Below are positions 6,246 through 8,517 of a stretch of DNA of 8,517 nt, piece by piece; positions within the stretch are counted from its first letter, which is position 1; each line of letters starts with the position of its first letter. Position numbers and translations under genes: made by a program. The DNA is from Ga0077527 sp038144955. GTDB taxonomy: Bacteria; Pseudomonadota; Gammaproteobacteria; Burkholderiales; SG8-41. The stretch is taken from the NCBI GenBank assembly GCA_038144955.1, contig JAYQOT010000075.1:1-8517 (forward strand), read 5' to 3'. Under the pieces are notes generated by a model, which was given only the letters and a program-made list of their open reading frames with translations, was not told the origin of the DNA and did no database searches.

Positions 6246-6397
6246 GTTGCTCTCCGTTTAACTGATCACAATCTGGTGCCGCCGCAGTCCATGGAGGTCT
6301 GTGACGGCAATTTCATTTCAAGCCTTGTTGAATTTTACGTGGATCCGACCGTGCCAATCTAGCATGGGGCTCCACATGCCTCAAGGCGTTTACGCCA
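6246..6397. other. 152-nt intergenic region between receptor and M24 genes, two small hairpins
   Basis: Read on the minus strand, right after the receptor stop there is GGCG-TAAA-CGCC (6396-6385), then a larger imperfect inverted repeat with GCATG/CATGC arms (6379-6362). Neither is followed by a T run, so these are not convincing intrinsic terminators; they may stabilise the 3' end of the receptor mRNA. I see no good -35/-10 pair in the remainder, which suggests that the M24 gene is cotranscribed with the receptor gene. Confidence 0.4.
6250..6255 (-). promoter_or_regulatory. Ribosome binding site of the M24 gene
   Basis: GGAGAG on the minus strand lies 4 nt before ATG 6245 (GGAG to ATG spacing 6 nt). 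It decides the start of the M24 protein (MANVGLVGLD). Confidence 0.75.
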
Positions 6398-7381
6398 TTA
6401 TTGCGTCTCGATCTTGTTGTCCTTGATCACCTGACCAAAGCGGTCGGTTTCCATCTTGACGAAATTGCGGAAATTCGCCGGGCTCTTGCTGGTGATCGCG
6501 GCCACGCCGCTGGCACCCAGTTTGTCGAGCACGCCCTTGTCCTTCATGGTCTCGATGCCAACTTTGTACAGCGTCTTGACCACGGCATCCGGCGATCCTT
6601 TCGGCACGAACAGTCCCTGCCACGAACCGACCACCATGTCATAACCCTGCTCGCGCATGGTTGGCACATCCGGGAGGGCAGAGGCGCGCTCAGGAGCCAC
6701 GATTCCGAGCATGCGCAGGCGGTTTTGCTTGACGAAAGGCAGAGTCGAACTGAACGTCAGGAACACGAACTGGACTTCGTTGCCCAGCAAACCAATGGTC
6801 GCCGGACCAGCGCCGCCCTTGTAAGGAACCTGGGTTGCAGTGGTTCCGGTCTTGTTGAGGAACATCAGCGTCTCAAGCGTATTGGCGCTGCTCGGTGCAG
6901 CGGCACCGTAATTCAGCTTGTTCGGATTGGCCTTCATGTAGGTGACCATTTCCTTGACCGACTTGGCCGGCACGGTCGGGTGCACAACCAGGCTGCCGGG
7001 CACATCGACCACCTGGGTGATCGGAATCAGATCGACCAGTGGTTTGAACTGGAACTTGACGTAGTACACCGGGTTGATAGCCATGGTGCCGACGTTGCCG
7101 AGCAGGAAGGTATAGCCGTCGGCACTGGCACGGGCCGCCGTTTCGACGCCGATGTTGCCGGAAGCGCCCGGACGGTTGTCGACGACGATCTGCTGTTTCA
7201 GCAGATCAGACATTTTCGGCTGCAGGATGCGACCAACGAAATCCGAAGCGCCGCCCGGTGCGAATGGAACCACCATGCGCAGCGGGCGATTGGGGTAGGC
7301 ATCGGCGGCTATGGCAGAGTGGACAATCACCGACGACAGGACAGCGGCAACAGCAGCAGCGATGCAGCGAACGCTAGACAT
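6398..7381 (-). CDS. Bug/TctC-type tripartite tricarboxylate transporter substrate-binding protein
   Basis: Periplasmic solute-binding protein of the Bug/TctC family, which captures carboxylates or related small molecules for the TctAB permease or acts as a stand-alone sensor. The 327-residue product has a signal peptide (hydrophobic residues 6-25, cleavage near AIA-AD at 25/26) and family hallmarks: YPNRPLRMVVPFAPGGASDF at 29-48, VVDNRPGASGNIG at 66-78, then TFLLGNVGTMAINP, LNYGAAAPSSANTLETLMF and VPYKGGAGPA. ATG 7381 is preferred over an upstream ATG at 7408 because AGGAG lies 7 nt before it and the signal peptide starts properly. No TctA/TctB genes are in the window, which is common for this family. 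The neighbours suggest that its ligand is the substrate of the cluster (inference). The ligand cannot be read from the sequence. Confidence 0.95.
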   Translation of the reverse strand: MSSVRCIAAAVAAVLSSVIVHSAIAADAYPNRPLRMVVPFAPGGASDFVGRILQPKMSDLLKQQIVVDNRPGASGNIGVETAARASADGYTFLLGNVGTMAINPVYYVKFQFKPLVDLIPITQVVDVPGSLVVHPTVPAKSVKEMVTYMKANPNKLNYGAAAPSSANTLETLMFLNKTGTTATQVPYKGGAGPATIGLLGNEVQFVFLTFSSTLPFVKQNRLRMLGIVAPERASALPDVPTMREQGYDMVVGSWQGLFVPKGSPDAVVKTLYKVGIETMKDKGVLDKLGASGVAAITSKSPANFRNFVKMETDRFGQVIKDNKIETQ

Positions 7382-7388
7382 GGATGGT

Positions 7389-7393
7389 CTCCT
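7389..7393 (-). promoter_or_regulatory. Ribosome binding site of the solute-binding protein gene
   Basis: AGGAG on the minus strand, 7 nt before ATG 7381. It decides the start over the in-frame ATG at 7408. The 50-nt spacer upstream (7431-7382) is notably AT-rich, which should keep this site unstructured. Confidence 0.8.
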
Positions 7394-7431
7394 GAAGAAT
7401 ATATACAACTATATGATTTAATTGGTAATTA

Positions 7432-8481
7432 TTACTTTGGGATGACTGGCAGCAACAGATGCGAAGCATGGCGGCCGCCCACATGAATCGTGTTCTTGCC
7501 ACCGCTATTGTAGTCCCCGTGGTAGTGCGTATACGGGGCGGAACCCACGCCATCGCGCGGCTGAATATCGAGCCGGATGCGATGCCCTTTCTTGAACACC
7601 ATGCAGGTCGGCCAGATTTCAACTTCGACTTTGACCGTTTCACCGGGCTTGAGCCATTGGCGCTCATCATGGGTGTGATAGGGGCGCCAGGGTTTCGAAA
7701 GTTTTTCATCCAGCTTGCGGTGTGAGGCGCGCTGCCAGCCCTTGGCCACCGGCACGCGTTGCTGCTGCTGGCCCACTTCCCACACGTCTTCGCCGTCGGG
7801 GCCGATGTTGCGTATGGTGGCGAGGATGTCCATGTCATCATTGCTGCTCGAAACCCACAGCACCAGATTGACCGGCCCGGTGACTTCCATGTCTTGTGCC
7901 AGCGGCGGCGTCTCGAACGATACGCCGAGCCGCCCCAGGTCACCGACTGCGGTCGAGGTCCAGGACGCCGATGCCACGCCGGCCTTGGTCATTACCGAAG
8001 TGCCGTAAGTCACTTTACCTGATGATTTCGGCACGACTGTGCCGAGAGCACCTTCGGCATCACGCCCGCGCACAGGCCTTGCCGTCAGGTAATACTTCGT
8101 CCAGCGCGTGCGCTTCAGCGGCCATTCGTTTTCCTGACGCCAGGTCTTGTAGGGGCCGCCACCGCCAGTCCGGATCAGGAGTTTTACCGGCGGCTCGTCC
8201 ATGATGCCGGTGTCGATGCCCTTGAGCCAGTAGTCAAAAAAACGCAATTGATCCTGACGTGCTTCCTCGGCGTAGAAGGGGTGGTAATGCGTGCCTGCAT
8301 GAATGCGCAGCTTCTTGTGTTTGGAGGCGGCGCGCAGGTAGCCCTCGGTATTGCCGCGCAGATGCAGCCCCATGCCACTCCAGTTGCCAGCGCTGTAGAA
8401 CGGTATCTTGATCTTGTCCCATTGTGCCTGGCGCCCCTGCCACCAGCCGGTATCGAGGCTGTTGCGCATCCATAGCCACAA
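7432..8481 (-). CDS. CocE/NonD-type acyl hydrolase (S15 family), C-terminal part; N-terminal catalytic half missing
   Basis: C-terminal part of an X-Pro dipeptidyl-peptidase/cocaine-esterase-type serine hydrolase, which cleaves esters or amides. Counting from TTG 8481, residues 22-90 are the end of the alpha/beta-hydrolase domain (IPFYSAGNWSGMGLHLRGN, then GTHYHPFY with probable catalytic His65, then RFFDYWLKGIDTG). Residues about 105-345 are the jelly-roll domain (GPVNLVLWVSSSNDDMDI, KKGHRIRLDIQPRDG). The nucleophile serine and roughly 300 N-terminal residues of the usual 600-plus would lie beyond the right edge. However, the frame reads TAA at 8517-8515, 11 codons upstream of the TTG, with family-like residues in between and no ribosome site. 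The gene is thus either broken by a stop or frameshift near the edge, or affected by a sequence error. The TTG is a formal start only; ATG 8469 is the first ATG. The stop at 7432 is 50 nt before the solute-binding protein start, so the two are likely cotranscribed. Confidence 0.75.
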   Translation of the reverse strand: MWLWMRNSLDTGWWQGRQAQWDKIKIPFYSAGNWSGMGLHLRGNTEGYLRAASKHKKLRIHAGTHYHPFYAEEARQDQLRFFDYWLKGIDTGIMDEPPVKLLIRTGGGGPYKTWRQENEWPLKRTRWTKYYLTARPVRGRDAEGALGTVVPKSSGKVTYGTSVMTKAGVASASWTSTAVGDLGRLGVSFETPPLAQDMEVTGPVNLVLWVSSSNDDMDILATIRNIGPDGEDVWEVGQQQQRVPVAKGWQRASHRKLDEKLSKPWRPYHTHDERQWLKPGETVKVEVEIWPTCMVFKKGHRIRLDIQPRDGVGSAPYTHYHGDYNSGGKNTIHVGGRHASHLLLPVIPK

Positions 8482-8517
8482 CCAGTTCTTGGAGAATGCA
8501 TCGGGTCTGGACTGTTA

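Noticed and set aside
5070..6362. 430-codon plus-strand open frame
   Set aside because: Entirely antisense to the M24 gene, with low-complexity His/Asp/Val-rich translation typical of a shadow frame.
6362..6396. Hairpins after the solute-binding protein gene as an intrinsic terminator
   Set aside because: Stems are short (4-5 bp) or imperfect and no T run follows.
7382..7431. Possible sigma-70 promoter (TTACCA, 17 nt, TATATA) before the solute-binding protein gene
   Set aside because: Matches are only 4 of 6 in each box and the predicted transcription start would fall on the Shine-Dalgarno sequence; AT-richness alone explains the match.

Overview
The window looks like GC-rich proteobacterial DNA. 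A Bug/TctC-type periplasmic solute-binding protein sits inside a catabolic-looking gene cluster, an arrangement very common in Betaproteobacteria (Burkholderiales and relatives). That placement is an inference from gene content. All eight recognisable genes lie on the minus strand, so transcription runs from high to low coordinates. No RNA genes, mobile elements or CRISPR arrays were seen.

Layout in transcription order: (1) the C-terminal part of a CocE/NonD-type acyl hydrolase (8481-7432), with an in-frame TAA in the last three bases of the window; (2) a Bug/TctC-type solute-binding protein with a signal peptide (7381-6398); (3) an M24 'pita-bread' metallohydrolase of the creatinase/aminopeptidase P/DddP kind (6245-4968), followed by an intrinsic terminator (4948-4914); (4) a medium-chain alcohol dehydrogenase (about 4893-3850) whose N-terminal half is mostly hidden by 427 N; (5) a shortened PEP-synthase-like phosphotransferase with an ATP-grasp and a phosphohistidine domain (3840-2515); (6) an AhpD/carboxymuconolactone-decarboxylase-like protein (2518-1886) with an in-frame TGA in its active site; (7) and (8) two tandem D-2-hydroxyacid dehydrogenases (1871-882, and 839 running off the left edge).

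The key observation is gene 6. Its TGA replaces the second cysteine of the CxxC redox motif, giving Cys82-His-Tyr-Sec85-Thr-Glu-His88. Fifteen nucleotides downstream is a perfect 6-bp hairpin with the apical loop GGUC, the same loop as in the E. coli fdhF SECIS element. The reading frame and family similarity continue on both sides of the TGA. I read this as a genuine 210-residue selenoprotein rather than a broken gene. It also has a C-terminal CTIC motif and starts in an ATGA overlap with the phosphotransferase gene, so the two are probably translationally coupled.

Taken together the genes look like an uptake-and-catabolism unit. A periplasmic receptor captures an organic acid or ester. Hydrolases (CocE-like, M24) split it. 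A dehydrogenase, an ATP-dependent phosphotransferase, a selenium-dependent thiol redox protein and two 2-hydroxyacid/2-oxoacid dehydrogenases process the products. The substrate cannot be told from the sequence.
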